A stretch of 64,000 nucleotides of DNA from Burkholderia ubonensis (GTDB taxonomy: Bacteria > Pseudomonadota > Gammaproteobacteria > Burkholderiales > Burkholderiaceae), in assembly GCF_001718695.1 (NCBI RefSeq), contig NZ_CP013422.1:1-64000 (forward strand), given 5' to 3'. The position numbers and the translations under genes are program-made. The notes under the pieces were generated by a model that was given only the letters and a program-made list of their open reading frames with translations, did no database searches and was not told the origin of the DNA. Positions 55,737 through 64,000 of this stretch are shown here, piece after piece. Within the stretch, counting starts at the first letter, position 1; every line of letters starts with the position of its first letter.

Positions 55737-56630
55737 TCACGCCTGCGCCGCTTCCTGACGCAGCGCCAGCAGCGCGACCGCGTTGTCCTTCAGGATCAGC
55801 GGATGCACGTCGGGCCGGAACCCGGCGCCGTGAAAGTCTTCCAGCCAGCGGTCCGGCCGGATCAGCGGGAAATCGGACGCGAACAGCACCTTGTGCCTGA
55901 GCAACGTGTTCGCGTATTTGACGAGTTCCGGCGAGAAATACTTCGGCGACCAGCCGGACAGGTCGATGTACACGTTCGGCTTGTGCAGCGCGATCGACAG
56001 CGCCTGTTCCTGCCACGGCCACGACGGGTGCGCGATCACGATCTTCATGTCGGGGAAGTCGGCGGCGACGTCGTCGAGATGGATCGGTTCGGAATACTTC
56101 AGACGCAGCCCGCCGCCGCCGCGCATCCCCGACCCCATTCCCGAATGCCCGCTGTGGAACACGGCCGGCAGCCCGTATTCGGCGATCACCTCGTAGACCG
56201 GATACGCGAGCCGGTCGTTCGGAAAGCATCCCTGCATCGTCGGATGGAACTTGAAGCCGCGCACGCCGTGTTCCTCGATCAGCCGGCGCGCCTCGCGCGC
56301 GCCGAGGCGGCCCTTGTGCGGGTCGATGCTCGCGAACGCGATCATCACGTCCGCGTTGTCCTGCGCGAATTGCGCGATCTCCTCGTTCGGAATGCGCCGC
56401 CGCCCGATGTTGCTCTCGCAATCGACGGTGAACATCACGAAGCCGATCCGGCGCTCGCGGTAATACGCGATCGTCTCCGGAATCGTCGGCCGGCGGCCCT
56501 GCTTCAGCACCGTGCCGAAATACTTGTCGGCCGCGTCGTCGAACGCCTTCGCGAACAGGTCCGGCGGCTGGCAGCACGACACTTCGGCGTGCACGTGCGT
56601 GTCGATGGCGATCAGGTTGTCGATGTCCAA
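55737..56630 (-). CDS. Amidohydrolase-related protein (ACMSD-like TIM barrel)
   Basis: A 297-residue metal-dependent hydrolase/decarboxylase of the amidohydrolase_2 family. The metal motif DTHVHAE is at residues 10-16, RGFKFHPTMQG near 123-133 supplies a Lys/His, VFHSGHSG near 157-164 the next histidine, IAHPSWPW the following one, and LFASDFPL near 252 the final aspartate. Relatives decarboxylate or hydrolyse aromatic acids and their ring-cleavage products. It is divergent from the ferulate genes and shares their operator region, so it probably acts on an aromatic intermediate of the same pathway. Exact reaction unknown. Confidence 0.83.
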   Translation of the reverse strand: MDIDNLIAIDTHVHAEVSCCQPPDLFAKAFDDAADKYFGTVLKQGRRPTIPETIAYYRERRIGFVMFTVDCESNIGRRRIPNEEIAQFAQDNADVMIAFASIDPHKGRLGAREARRLIEEHGVRGFKFHPTMQGCFPNDRLAYPVYEVIAEYGLPAVFHSGHSGMGSGMRGGGGLRLKYSEPIHLDDVAADFPDMKIVIAHPSWPWQEQALSIALHKPNVYIDLSGWSPKYFSPELVKYANTLLRHKVLFASDFPLIRPDRWLEDFHGAGFRPDVHPLILKDNAVALLALRQEAAQA

Positions 56631-56732
56631 GCGTGTCTCCTCATGTCGTGAGCGGCCGGCCGGCGCCGCGCCAAAACCGCCTTGCGCGCCCGTTTAGGGG
56701 TTTGTCCCGAGCCGCTTCCATTCTACTTTACA

Positions 56733-56749
56733 TATCAGGTTACCTGATA
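56733..56749. promoter_or_regulatory. Operator palindrome before the ferulate operon
   Basis: TATCAGGTTACCTGATA: two 8-base arms around one central T, between the divergent amidohydrolase and ech genes, 50 bp before the ech ATG and embedded in an AT-rich promoter stretch. Nearly the same sequence stands before the MFS-porin-esterase unit at 61074. The form is that of a MarR-family operator; the regulator gene is not in the window. Confidence 0.75.
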
Positions 56750-56799
56750 GTAAATTGGTTGCGAGTCGCACGGGGCGGCACTGTCATTGGAGAACGAAG

Positions 56800-57627
56800 A
56801 TGGGTTACGAAGGGCGCTGGAAAACGGTGAAGGTCGAGGTCGCGGGCGGCATCGCATGGGTGACGCTGAACCGTCCGGACAAGCGCAACGCGATGAGCCC
56901 GACGCTCAACCAGGAGATGCTGCAGGTGCTCGACGCGATCGAGTTCGACGACGACGCGAAGGTGCTCGTGCTGACCGGCGCGGGCGCCGCGTGGACGGCC
57001 GGCATGGATCTGAAGGAGTACTTCCGCGAAATCGACGGCGGCCCGGACGCGCTGCAGGAGAAGGTGCGGCGCGACGCGTCGGAGTGGCAATGGCGGCGCC
57101 TGCGGATGTACGGCAAGCCGACGATCGCGATGGTGAACGGCTGGTGCTTCGGCGGCGGCTTCTCGCCGCTCGTCGCGTGCGATCTCGCGATCGCGGCCGA
57201 CGAAGCGGTGTTCGGCCTGTCGGAGATCAACTGGGGCATCCCGCCGGGCAACCTCGTCAGCAAGGCGATGGCGGATACCGTCGGGCATCGCCGCGCGCTG
57301 CACTACATCATGACGGGCGATACGTTCACCGGCGTCGAGGCGGCGGACATGGGCCTCGTGAACCGCAGCGTGCCGCTCGCCGAGCTGCGCGACGCGACGA
57401 TCGCGCTCGCCGCGCGCCTCATCGACAAGAACCCGGTCGTGCTGCGCGCGGCGAAGCACGGCTTCAAGCGCTCGCGGGAACTGACGTGGGAGCAGTGCGA
57501 GGATTACCTGTACGCGAAGCTCGATCAGGCGCAATTGCGCGATCCGGAGCGGGGCCGCGAGCAGGGGCTCAAGCAGTTCCTCGACGACAAGGCGATCAAG
57601 CCCGGGCTGCAGGCGTACAAGCGCTGA
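56800..57627 (+). CDS. ech: Feruloyl-CoA hydratase-lyase (enoyl-CoA hydratase/aldolase)
   Basis: A 275-residue crotonase-fold enzyme that hydrates feruloyl-CoA (also p-coumaroyl- and caffeoyl-CoA) and splits it into vanillin and acetyl-CoA. The oxyanion-hole segments are TAGMDLKEYF near residues 66-75 and GWCFGGGFSPLVACD near 113-127. The catalytic Glu lies in SEINWGIPPGN near 141-151, the signature that distinguishes hydroxycinnamoyl-CoA hydratase-lyases from fatty-acid hydratases. The ATG at 56800 is supported by TTGGAGAA upstream and by homology. First gene of the ech-vdh-fcs operon. Confidence 0.95.
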   Translation: MGYEGRWKTVKVEVAGGIAWVTLNRPDKRNAMSPTLNQEMLQVLDAIEFDDDAKVLVLTGAGAAWTAGMDLKEYFREIDGGPDALQEKVRRDASEWQWRRLRMYGKPTIAMVNGWCFGGGFSPLVACDLAIAADEAVFGLSEINWGIPPGNLVSKAMADTVGHRRALHYIMTGDTFTGVEAADMGLVNRSVPLAELRDATIALAARLIDKNPVVLRAAKHGFKRSRELTWEQCEDYLYAKLDQAQLRDPERGREQGLKQFLDDKAIKPGLQAYKR

Positions 57628-57664
57628 TCGATACTGCCATGCAGGCATGGGACTGGAGACATCG

Positions 57665-59113
57665 ATGACCGACAGACAGATGCTGATCGGCGGCGAATGG
57701 TGCGCGGCACGCGACGGGCGCACCTTCGACCGTTTCAACCCGGCGACCGGCGCGCTCGCGTCGCGTGCGCCGGCCGCGGGCGCCGCCGACGTCGACGCGG
57801 CGGTCGACGCCGCGCACCGCGCGTTTCCCGCCTGGGCCGCGCTCGCGCCGACCGAGCGCCGCCGGCTGCTGCTGAAGGCGGCGGACCTGATGGACGCGCG
57901 CGTCGACGCGTTCATCGCGACCGGCGTCGCGGAAACCGGCGCGACGCCGGGCTGGTACGGCTTCAACGTGACGCTCGCGGCGAACATGCTGCGCGAGGCG
58001 GCCGCGATGACGACGCAGATCGACGGCGACGTCATCCCGTCCGACGTGCCCGGCAATCTCGCGCTCGCGATGCGCGTGCCGTGCGGCGTCGTGCTCGGCA
58101 TCGCGCCGTGGAATGCGCCGGTGATCCTCGGCACCCGCGCGCTCGCGATGCCGCTCGCGTGCGGCAACACGGTCGTGCTGAAGGCGTCCGAGGCGTGCCC
58201 CGGCGTGCACGCGCTGATCGGCGAGGTGCTGCACGACGCGGGGCTCGGCGCGGGCGTCGTCAACGTGGTCACGCACGCGGCGGACGACGCGCCGGAACTC
58301 GTCGAACGGCTGATCGCGCATCCGCACGTGAAGCGCGTCAACTTCACCGGCTCGACGCACGTCGGGCGCATCGTCGCGCGCCACGCGGCCGCCCACCTGA
58401 AGCCGGTGCTGCTCGAACTCGGCGGCAAGGCGCCGGTGCTCGTGCTCGACGACGCGGATCTCGACGCCGCCGTCGACGCGATCGCGTTCGGCGCGTTCTT
58501 CAACCAGGGGCAGATCTGCATGTCGACCGAGCGCGTGATCGCCGCGCGGCCGATCGCGGACGCGCTCGTCGAGCGGCTCGCCGCGAAGGCGCGCACGCTC
58601 GTCGCCGGCGATCCGCACGCGGGCCATGCGCTCGGCACGATGGTCGATGCGCGCGCGGCCGCCCGCGCGGCGGCGCTCTTCGAGGATGCGCGCCTGCACG
58701 GCGCGCGCCTGCCGCTCGGCTGCCGGATCGACGGCGCGGTGATGCAGCCCGCGATCGTCGACGGCGTGACGCCGCACATGCGCCTGTATCGCGAGGAATC
58801 GTTCGCGCCGGTCGTCGCGATCCTGCGCGCCGACAACGACGACGACGCGGTCGCGCTCGCGAACGACAGCGAGTTCGGGCTCGCGGCGAGCGTGTTCAGC
58901 CGCGACGTCGCGCGCGCGCTGGCGGTTGCGCGGCGGATCGAATCGGGGATCTGCCACATCAACGGCCCGACCGTGCACGACGAAGCGCAGATGCCGTTCG
59001 GCGGCGTGAAGGCGAGCGGCCATGGCCGCTTCGGCAGCCGTGCGTCGATCGCCGAATTCACCGAGCTGCGCTGGATCACCGTGCAGACCGCGCCGCGCCA
59101 CTACCCGATCTGA
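57665..59113 (+). CDS. vdh: Vanillin dehydrogenase
   Basis: A 482-residue NAD(P)-dependent aldehyde dehydrogenase that oxidises vanillin to vanillate. The cofactor region GIAPWNAPVILGTRALAMPL is near residues 143-162, the general base Glu in LLELGGKAPVLV near 250-261, the catalytic Cys in FFNQGQICMSTERV near 284, and the E-S-F-A-P motif near 383. Position between the hydratase-lyase and CoA-ligase genes fixes vanillin-type aldehydes as substrate. GGAGACA precedes the ATG at 57665; an in-frame ATG six codons earlier is less well placed. Confidence 0.94.
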   Translation: MTDRQMLIGGEWCAARDGRTFDRFNPATGALASRAPAAGAADVDAAVDAAHRAFPAWAALAPTERRRLLLKAADLMDARVDAFIATGVAETGATPGWYGFNVTLAANMLREAAAMTTQIDGDVIPSDVPGNLALAMRVPCGVVLGIAPWNAPVILGTRALAMPLACGNTVVLKASEACPGVHALIGEVLHDAGLGAGVVNVVTHAADDAPELVERLIAHPHVKRVNFTGSTHVGRIVARHAAAHLKPVLLELGGKAPVLVLDDADLDAAVDAIAFGAFFNQGQICMSTERVIAARPIADALVERLAAKARTLVAGDPHAGHALGTMVDARAAARAAALFEDARLHGARLPLGCRIDGAVMQPAIVDGVTPHMRLYREESFAPVVAILRADNDDDAVALANDSEFGLAASVFSRDVARALAVARRIESGICHINGPTVHDEAQMPFGGVKASGHGRFGSRASIAEFTELRWITVQTAPRHYPI

Positions 59114-59123
59114 GAGGGAAACG

Positions 59124-61025
59124 ATGAACGCATCGATGACCTCGCACGCCACGGATCGCAACGCCGGCGGCGCACGCTATCGCGCGGTGGCGGTCGCGCA
59201 GGGCGACACCGACATCCATCGTGACGGCGACGGCGCCTGGCGGCTGCACGCGCTCGAACCGCTCGGCGCGTATCCGGAGCGCCTCACCGATTGCCTCGCG
59301 AACGGCGCGCACGCGCATCCCGACCGCGTGCTCGCCGCGCGCCGCGGCGAAGACGGCCGCTGGATCGAGATCACGTACGCGCAGATGTTCAAGCGCGCCC
59401 GTGCGCTCGGGCAGGGCCTCGCCGATCTCGGGCTGTCGGCCGAGCGGCCGCTCGCGGTGCTGTCCGGCAACGACCTCGAACACCTGCAGCTGATGTTCGC
59501 GGCGATGCTGGCCGGCGTGCCGTATGCGCCGATCTCGCCCGCGTATTCGCTCGTATCGACCGACTACGGCAAGCTGCGCCACACGCTCGGCGTGCTGCGG
59601 CCGGGCGCGGTGTTCGTCGCCGACGGCGCCGCGTTCGCGCGCGCGCTCGATGCGGCGCTGCCGGCCGACGCGACGCTGATCGTCGCGCAGGGCGGCCAGG
59701 CCGATGCCGGGCGTGACGCCGTGCCGTTCGCGCGCCTGCTCGACACCGTGCCGCGGACGATCGACCTGATCCACGAGACGGTCGGCCCCGATCACATCGC
59801 GAAGATCCTGTTCACGTCCGGCTCGACGAAGCAGCCGAAGGCCGTGCCGACCACGCACCGGATGCTGTGCAGCAACCAGCAGATGCTGCGCCAGACGATG
59901 CCGGAACTGACGCACGAGCCGCCGGTGCTGGTCGACTGGCTGCCGTGGAACCACACGTTCGGCGGCAGTCACAACCTCGGCATCGCGCTGTACAACGGCG
60001 GCACGCTGTACCTGGACGACGGCCGCCCGGTGCCGGGCCGTTTCGACGAGACCGTGCGCAACCTGCGCGAGATCGCGCCGACGATCTACTTCAACGTGCC
60101 GAAGGGCTGGGAGGAGCTGACCGCCGCGCTCGAACGCGACGCCGTGCTGCGCGCCACGTTCTTCTCGCGCGTGAAGCTGTTCTTCTTCGGCGGCGCGGGG
60201 CTGTCGCAAGCGGTGTGGGACCGCCTCGACCGCGTGACCGAAGCGCATTGCGGCGAACGCATCCGGATCATGGCGGGCCTCGGCATGACGGAGACGTCGC
60301 CGTCGTGCCTGTTCACGACCGGCCCGCTGATGCGCTCGGGCTACATCGGCCTGCCCGCGCCCGGCTGCGACGTGAAGCTCGCGCCGTGCGGCGGCAAGCT
60401 CGAACTGCGCTTCAAGGGGCCGAACGTGATGCGCGGCTACTGGCACGCGGACGTCGATCCGCGCGACGTGTTCGACGACGAAGGCTATTACCGCAGCGGC
60501 GACGCGGCGACGTTCGCCGATCCGGCGCGGCCCGAGCTCGGCCTGCAGTTCGACGGCCGGCTGACCGAGGATTTCAAGCTGAGCACGGGCACCTTCGTCA
60601 GCGTCGGGCCGCTGCGCGCGCACGCGGTGTCGACCGGCGCGCCTTACGTGCAGGACGTGGTCGTGACGGGGCTCAATCGCGACGACATCGGCCTGCTGGT
60701 GTTTCCGCGCGTCGACGCGTGCCGGGCGCTGGCCGGGCTCGGCGGCGATGCGGCGGTGGCCGACGTGCTGCGTGCGCCCGCCGTGCGCGCGGCGTTCGCC
60801 GCGTGGCTCGAACGGCTCAATCGCGGCGCGACCGGCAGCTCGACGTTCGTCGCGCGCATCCGCTTGATGGAGTCGCCGCCGTCGCTCGATCTCGGCGAAG
60901 TCACCGACAAGGGCTCGCTGAACCAGGCGGCCGTGCAGCAGCATCGCGCGGCGGTGATCGAGGCGCTTTACGACGCGAAGGCCGGCGATCCGGCGGCCGG
61001 CGATCCGGATGTGATCCACGCTTGA
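59124..61025 (+). CDS. fcs: Feruloyl-CoA synthetase
   Basis: A 633-residue adenylate-forming CoA ligase that activates ferulate. The AMP-binding P-loop LFTSGSTKQPKAVPTTHRM is near residues 231-249, MAGLGMTETSPSC near 384-396 and YYRSGDAATF near 455-464. The long form with an extended C-terminus (GEVTDKGSLNQ near 593-603, replacing the usual lysine loop) is typical of the Fcs type found with ech and vdh rather than of 4-coumarate ligases. It starts 10 bases after vdh and ends the operon before an intrinsic terminator. Vanillate demethylase is not in the window. Confidence 0.94.
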   Translation: MNASMTSHATDRNAGGARYRAVAVAQGDTDIHRDGDGAWRLHALEPLGAYPERLTDCLANGAHAHPDRVLAARRGEDGRWIEITYAQMFKRARALGQGLADLGLSAERPLAVLSGNDLEHLQLMFAAMLAGVPYAPISPAYSLVSTDYGKLRHTLGVLRPGAVFVADGAAFARALDAALPADATLIVAQGGQADAGRDAVPFARLLDTVPRTIDLIHETVGPDHIAKILFTSGSTKQPKAVPTTHRMLCSNQQMLRQTMPELTHEPPVLVDWLPWNHTFGGSHNLGIALYNGGTLYLDDGRPVPGRFDETVRNLREIAPTIYFNVPKGWEELTAALERDAVLRATFFSRVKLFFFGGAGLSQAVWDRLDRVTEAHCGERIRIMAGLGMTETSPSCLFTTGPLMRSGYIGLPAPGCDVKLAPCGGKLELRFKGPNVMRGYWHADVDPRDVFDDEGYYRSGDAATFADPARPELGLQFDGRLTEDFKLSTGTFVSVGPLRAHAVSTGAPYVQDVVVTGLNRDDIGLLVFPRVDACRALAGLGGDAAVADVLRAPAVRAAFAAWLERLNRGATGSSTFVARIRLMESPPSLDLGEVTDKGSLNQAAVQQHRAAVIEALYDAKAGDPAAGDPDVIHA

Positions 61026-61031
61026 GCATTG

Positions 61032-61063
61032 GCCGGTCGGGCGAGCTGCCGGCCGGCATTTTT
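61032..61063 (+). terminator. Intrinsic terminator of ech-vdh-fcs
   Basis: Nine-base stem GCCGGTCGG/CCGGCCGGC (one G-T pair), eight-base loop, then ATTTTT, starting seven bases after the fcs stop. Confidence 0.87.
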
Positions 61064-61073
61064 CGACCAATAA

Positions 61074-61088
61074 ATCAGGCAGCCTGAT
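61074..61088. promoter_or_regulatory. Second operator palindrome, before the MFS-porin-esterase unit
   Basis: ATCAGGCAGCCTGAT: two 7-base arms around one central A. It matches the operator at 56733 in twelve of fifteen positions, with the same arms ATCAGG and CCTGAT at the same spacing. An isolated half site ATCAGG follows at 61104-61109. Confidence 0.72.
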
Positions 61089-61180
61089 AAAGACTGCCGC
61101 TCGATCAGGAGACAGCGCGTTCGTCAGCCGCTGGCCGGCGGCGGATGCGCACGTGGGATTTGCATAGGACTGGAGACAAA

Positions 61181-62380
61181 ATGAACACCTATGTTGCAGA
61201 GAAGCCGGCGATCGCGACGACCCTCGCGCTGTGCTTCGCGATCGCGTTGCTCGAAGGGCTCGACCTGCAGTCGGTCGGCGTCGCCGCGCCGCGCATGGCG
61301 CACGAATTCGGGCTCACGGTGTCGCAGATGGGCGTCGCGTTCAGCGCGGGCACGTTCGGCCTGCTGCCCGGCGCGATGCTCGGCGGCCGGCTCGCGGACC
61401 GGTTCGGCCGCAAGCGCGTGCTGATCGCGTCGGTCGCGCTGTTCGGATTGCTGTCGATCGCCACCGCGCAGGCGTCGAGCTTCGCGATGCTCGTGGTCGT
61501 GCGCGTGCTGACCGGCATCGGGCTCGGCGGCGCGATGCCGAACCTGATCGCGCTGTCGTCCGAAGCGGTCGAGCCGCGCGCGCGCAGCAGCGCGGTCGCC
61601 GCGATGTACTGCGGCATTCCGTTCGGCGGCGTGATCGCCTCGCTGATCGGCGTGCTGCTCGCCGGCGACGCCGAGTGGCGCCACATCTTCTACGTCGGCG
61701 GCGTGGGGCCGCTGCTGCTCGTGCCGCTCTTGATCGGCCTGCTGCCCGAGTCGCGCGCGTATCTCGGCGTCGCCGGCGCGGAGCGCGCGAGCGTCGCGCA
61801 CACGCTGTTCGGCGGCGGTCGCACGCTGACCACGCTCGCGCTGTGGGTCAGTTATTTCTGCACGCTGATCGTCCTGTACTTCCTGCTGAACTGGCTGCCG
61901 TCGCTGATGGCCGCGAAGGGCCTCGCGCGCAGTCAGGCCGGCATCGTGCAGATCGCGTTCAACGTCGGCGGCGGGCTCGGCGCGCTCGGCATCGGCGCGG
62001 CGATGGACCGGATGCGTGCGACGCGCGTCGTCGGCGGCATGTATGCGGGCATCGTGCTGTCGCTCGCCGCGCTCGCGGCCGCGCCGGGCTTCGCGTCGCT
62101 CGCGGCGGCCGCGTTCGCGGCCGGCATGTTCGTGATCGGCGGCCAGTCGGTGCTGTATGCGCTCGCCGCGATCTACTACCCGACCGCGATGCGCGGCACC
62201 GGCGTCGGCACCGCGGTCGCGGTCGGCCGGCTCGGCTCCGTCGTCGGGCCGCTCGCCGCCGCGCAACTGCTCGCGATGGGCCGCAGCGCGCCGGTCGTGA
62301 TCGGCGCGAGCATCCCCGTCACGCTGGTGGCCGCCATCGCCGCGCTGGTGCTGATCCGGCGCCCGGCCGCGCAGGACTGA
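61181..62380 (+). CDS. MFS aromatic-acid transporter (AAHS-like)
   Basis: A 399-residue twelve-helix MFS permease of the aromatic acid:H+ symporter type. The signature GGRLADRFGRKRVLI between helices 2 and 3 (about residues 63-77) and the charged DLQSVGVAAPRMAHEFG segment after helix 1 are characteristic of PcaK/MhpT/VanK relatives. The operator just upstream and the ferulate operon before it indicate ferulate or related hydroxycinnamates/vanillate as cargo. The ATG at 61181 follows GGAGACA. An unused GGAGACA at 61108 suggests a leader remnant. Confidence 0.9.
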   Translation: MNTYVAEKPAIATTLALCFAIALLEGLDLQSVGVAAPRMAHEFGLTVSQMGVAFSAGTFGLLPGAMLGGRLADRFGRKRVLIASVALFGLLSIATAQASSFAMLVVVRVLTGIGLGGAMPNLIALSSEAVEPRARSSAVAAMYCGIPFGGVIASLIGVLLAGDAEWRHIFYVGGVGPLLLVPLLIGLLPESRAYLGVAGAERASVAHTLFGGGRTLTTLALWVSYFCTLIVLYFLLNWLPSLMAAKGLARSQAGIVQIAFNVGGGLGALGIGAAMDRMRATRVVGGMYAGIVLSLAALAAAPGFASLAAAAFAAGMFVIGGQSVLYALAAIYYPTAMRGTGVGTAVAVGRLGSVVGPLAAAQLLAMGRSAPVVIGASIPVTLVAAIAALVLIRRPAAQD

Positions 62381-62447
62381 GGCTTTCCACTTTCAACCAC
62401 GAGCGCCGTCAGAGCGCGAATTCGACGCAGGTATGGAGACAATCGAC

Positions 62448-63587
62448 ATGAAGCACACCAAAGCCTTGCTGGCCGCCGGCGCATGCGCGCTGGCCGCGGC
62501 GAGCGCGCATGCGCAGTCGAGCGTGACGCTGTACGGAATCATCGACACCGGCATCGAATACGTGTCGCACGCGAACGCGGCCGGCGACCACGTCGTGCGC
62601 ATGCCCGCCGTGACGGGCGAACTGCCTTCGCGCTGGGGCCTGCGCGGCACCGAGGATCTCGGCGGCGGCTACCAGGCGGTGTTCGTGCTCGAGAGCGGCT
62701 TCAACGTGCGCGGCGGCGATCTCGGCCAGGGCGGCCGGCTGTTCGGCCGGCAGGCGTTCGTCGGGCTGAAGAGCGGCTTCGGCACGCTCGCGTTCGGCCG
62801 TCAGTACATGATGACCTACCTCGCGCTGCAGGGCGCCGACATCGTCGGCCCGGACATCTACGGCCTCGGTTCGCTCGACGCCTACGTGCCGAACGGCCGC
62901 GCGGACAACGCGGTCACGTACGACGGCACGAATTACGGCTTCACGTTCGGCGCCGGCTATTCGTTCGGCCGCGACGGCGCGGGCACCGGCAATTCGCCGG
63001 GGCAGGGCACGTGCGCGGGGCAGGTGCCGGGCCACGCGGTCGAATGCCGCGACTGGTCGGTGATGCTCAAGTACGACAGCGCGCTGTTCGGCATTGCCGC
63101 GTCGTACGAGGAGCAGCGCGGCGGCGCGAACGCGGCGGCGAGCTTCTTCGACGGCGTCGCGCCCGCCGCCTTCACGACCCGCGCGGACAAGGATGCGCGC
63201 ACGCACGTCAGCGGCTACGTGAACGTCGGCCATGCGCGCATCGGCGCGGGCTGGCTCGGGCGGCGCGTGACGACCGAGGCGCCTGCCGCGCCGGGCGCAC
63301 GTTCGGACCTGTTCTTCGTCGGTGCGTCGTATGCGTTCACGCCGCTGTTCACCGTCGACGGCCAGGGCTACCGGATCGTCAACACCGCGCACGATACGCG
63401 CGCGACGATGGCGACGCTGCGCGCCACCTACGCGCTGTCGAAGCGCACGTCGGTCTACGCGCAGACCTCGTATCTGTGGAACAGCGCGCACGCGCGCTAC
63501 GCGGTCAGCGGCGGCGGCCCCGGCACGACGCCCGGCGCCGGGATGAACCAGCTCGGCGCGATGATCGGCGTCAAGCATTTCTTCTGA
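62448..63587 (+). CDS. Outer-membrane porin, Gram-negative porin family
   Basis: A 379-residue beta-barrel porin of the Burkholderia/Neisseria type. The signal peptide is residues 1-22 (cleavage after AHA), the mature protein begins SSVTLYGIIDTGIEYVSHA and includes SRWGLRGTEDLGGGYQAVFV and FGRQAFVGLKSGFGTLAFGR, and it ends with the C-terminal aromatic KHFF needed for barrel assembly. It lies between the MFS transporter and the feruloyl-esterase-like gene and probably lets aromatic acids or their sugar esters cross the outer membrane. Confidence 0.93.
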   Translation: MKHTKALLAAGACALAAASAHAQSSVTLYGIIDTGIEYVSHANAAGDHVVRMPAVTGELPSRWGLRGTEDLGGGYQAVFVLESGFNVRGGDLGQGGRLFGRQAFVGLKSGFGTLAFGRQYMMTYLALQGADIVGPDIYGLGSLDAYVPNGRADNAVTYDGTNYGFTFGAGYSFGRDGAGTGNSPGQGTCAGQVPGHAVECRDWSVMLKYDSALFGIAASYEEQRGGANAAASFFDGVAPAAFTTRADKDARTHVSGYVNVGHARIGAGWLGRRVTTEAPAAPGARSDLFFVGASYAFTPLFTVDGQGYRIVNTAHDTRATMATLRATYALSKRTSVYAQTSYLWNSAHARYAVSGGGPGTTPGAGMNQLGAMIGVKHFF

Positions 63588-63615
63588 GCCACGTTCCTGA
63601 CGAAACGGAGACACC

Positions 63616-64000
63616 GTGAACAAATCCGTACTCCTTTGCGTTGCGCCGCTGTCCGCCGCGATCCTCGCCGGCTGCGGCGGCGACGATTCGATCTTGCCGG
63701 CTTCCCCGCATTTGAGCGCCGCGACGCCGGCCGCGATGACGCAGACCTGCGACGCGCTCGCCGCGCGGCTCGCGTATGCGAACACGTCGTTCACGTCGGT
63801 GACGACCGCCGCCGCGGGCGCGCTGACGGTGGCCGGCAAGCCGATCGCCGAACACTGCGTGATCGCCGGGAAGATGAACGAGCGCGTGAGCCCCGTGGAC
63901 GGCAAGACCTACGCGATCGGCTTCGAGATGCGCCTGCCGAAGGCGTGGAACGGCCGCTTCTTCTACCAGGCGAACGGCGGCCTCGACGGCAACGTGCTGA
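63616..64000 (+). CDS. Tannase/feruloyl esterase family lipoprotein, partial
   Basis: The first 128 codons of a gene cut by the window end. It starts at GTG, with GGAGACA two bases before. The signal peptide has a lipobox (ILAGC, Cys20), so the protein is a lipoprotein. The start of a tannase/feruloyl-esterase domain follows: CDALAARLAYANTSFTSVTT, then AEHCVIAGKMNERVSPVDGK, then IGFEMRLPKAWNGRFFYQAN with the GGLDG strand. The catalytic serine would lie beyond the window. It would release ferulate from sugar or tannin esters at the cell surface, feeding the porin, transporter and ech-vdh-fcs genes next to it. Confidence 0.85.
   Translation, partial: MNKSVLLCVAPLSAAILAGCGGDDSILPASPHLSAATPAAMTQTCDALAARLAYANTSFTSVTTAAAGALTVAGKPIAEHCVIAGKMNERVSPVDGKTYAIGFEMRLPKAWNGRFFYQANGGLDGNVL

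Overview
The window is GC-rich bacterial DNA and reads as the start of the second chromosome of a Burkholderia, most likely of the B. cepacia complex. The main evidence is the left end. A Rep_3-type replication initiator faces a parAB pair, and five full 16-bp palindromes matching or nearly matching GTTTATGCGCATAAAC follow, with a sixth in the parA-parB junction. As I remember it, this is the chromosome-2 parS sequence of B. cenocepacia. Gene content (a hopanoid operon, the Azospirillum-type L-arabinose pathway, a Gram-negative porin) and the frequent GGAGACA leader before start codons agree with this. The species cannot be fixed from the sequence alone.

Layout. 1-4.2 kb: replication and partition (rep, parB, parA, about 1 kb of non-coding parS DNA). 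4.2-6.5 kb: arsenate reductase, an ECF sigma factor overlapping its zinc-finger anti-sigma gene, and an FMN reductase. 6.5-12.7 kb: signalling, with a hybrid histidine kinase facing away from a three-gene unit (CheY-like, CheC-like, diguanylate cyclase), then an alpha/beta hydrolase and a small unknown gene. 12.9-24 kb: hopanoid synthesis (hpnD, hpnE, shc, hpnG) and lipid trafficking (mlaA-hpnN, divergent from hpnM), interrupted by a second diguanylate cyclase. 24-31 kb: a two-component system, a third diguanylate cyclase and malate synthase G with a glcG-like remnant. 31-36 kb: a nitronate monooxygenase fusion, a RhlE-type helicase and an AT-rich segment with an unknown membrane protein beside a decayed outer-membrane efflux gene.

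36-44 kb is a sugar ABC importer with a GH42 beta-galactosidase and a LacI regulator, flanked by heptanucleotide tandem repeats. 44.3-55.7 kb holds an OsmC protein and a complete non-phosphorylative L-arabinose route (dehydrogenase, lactonase, arabonate dehydratase, 2-keto-3-deoxyarabonate dehydratase) with a LysR regulator, an MFS transporter and the AraFGH importer. Its ATPase gene araG carries a +1 frameshift. 55.7-64 kb is a ferulate regulon: amidohydrolase, feruloyl-CoA hydratase-lyase, vanillin dehydrogenase, feruloyl-CoA synthetase, an MFS transporter, a porin and a tannase/feruloyl-esterase lipoprotein cut by the window end. Two near-identical palindromes stand before its two rightward units.

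Together the right-hand 28 kb looks like a module for feruloylated arabinose-galactose side chains of plant cell walls. The left half carries replication, c-di-GMP signalling and membrane-lipid functions. I see no tRNA, rRNA, CRISPR array or insertion sequence.
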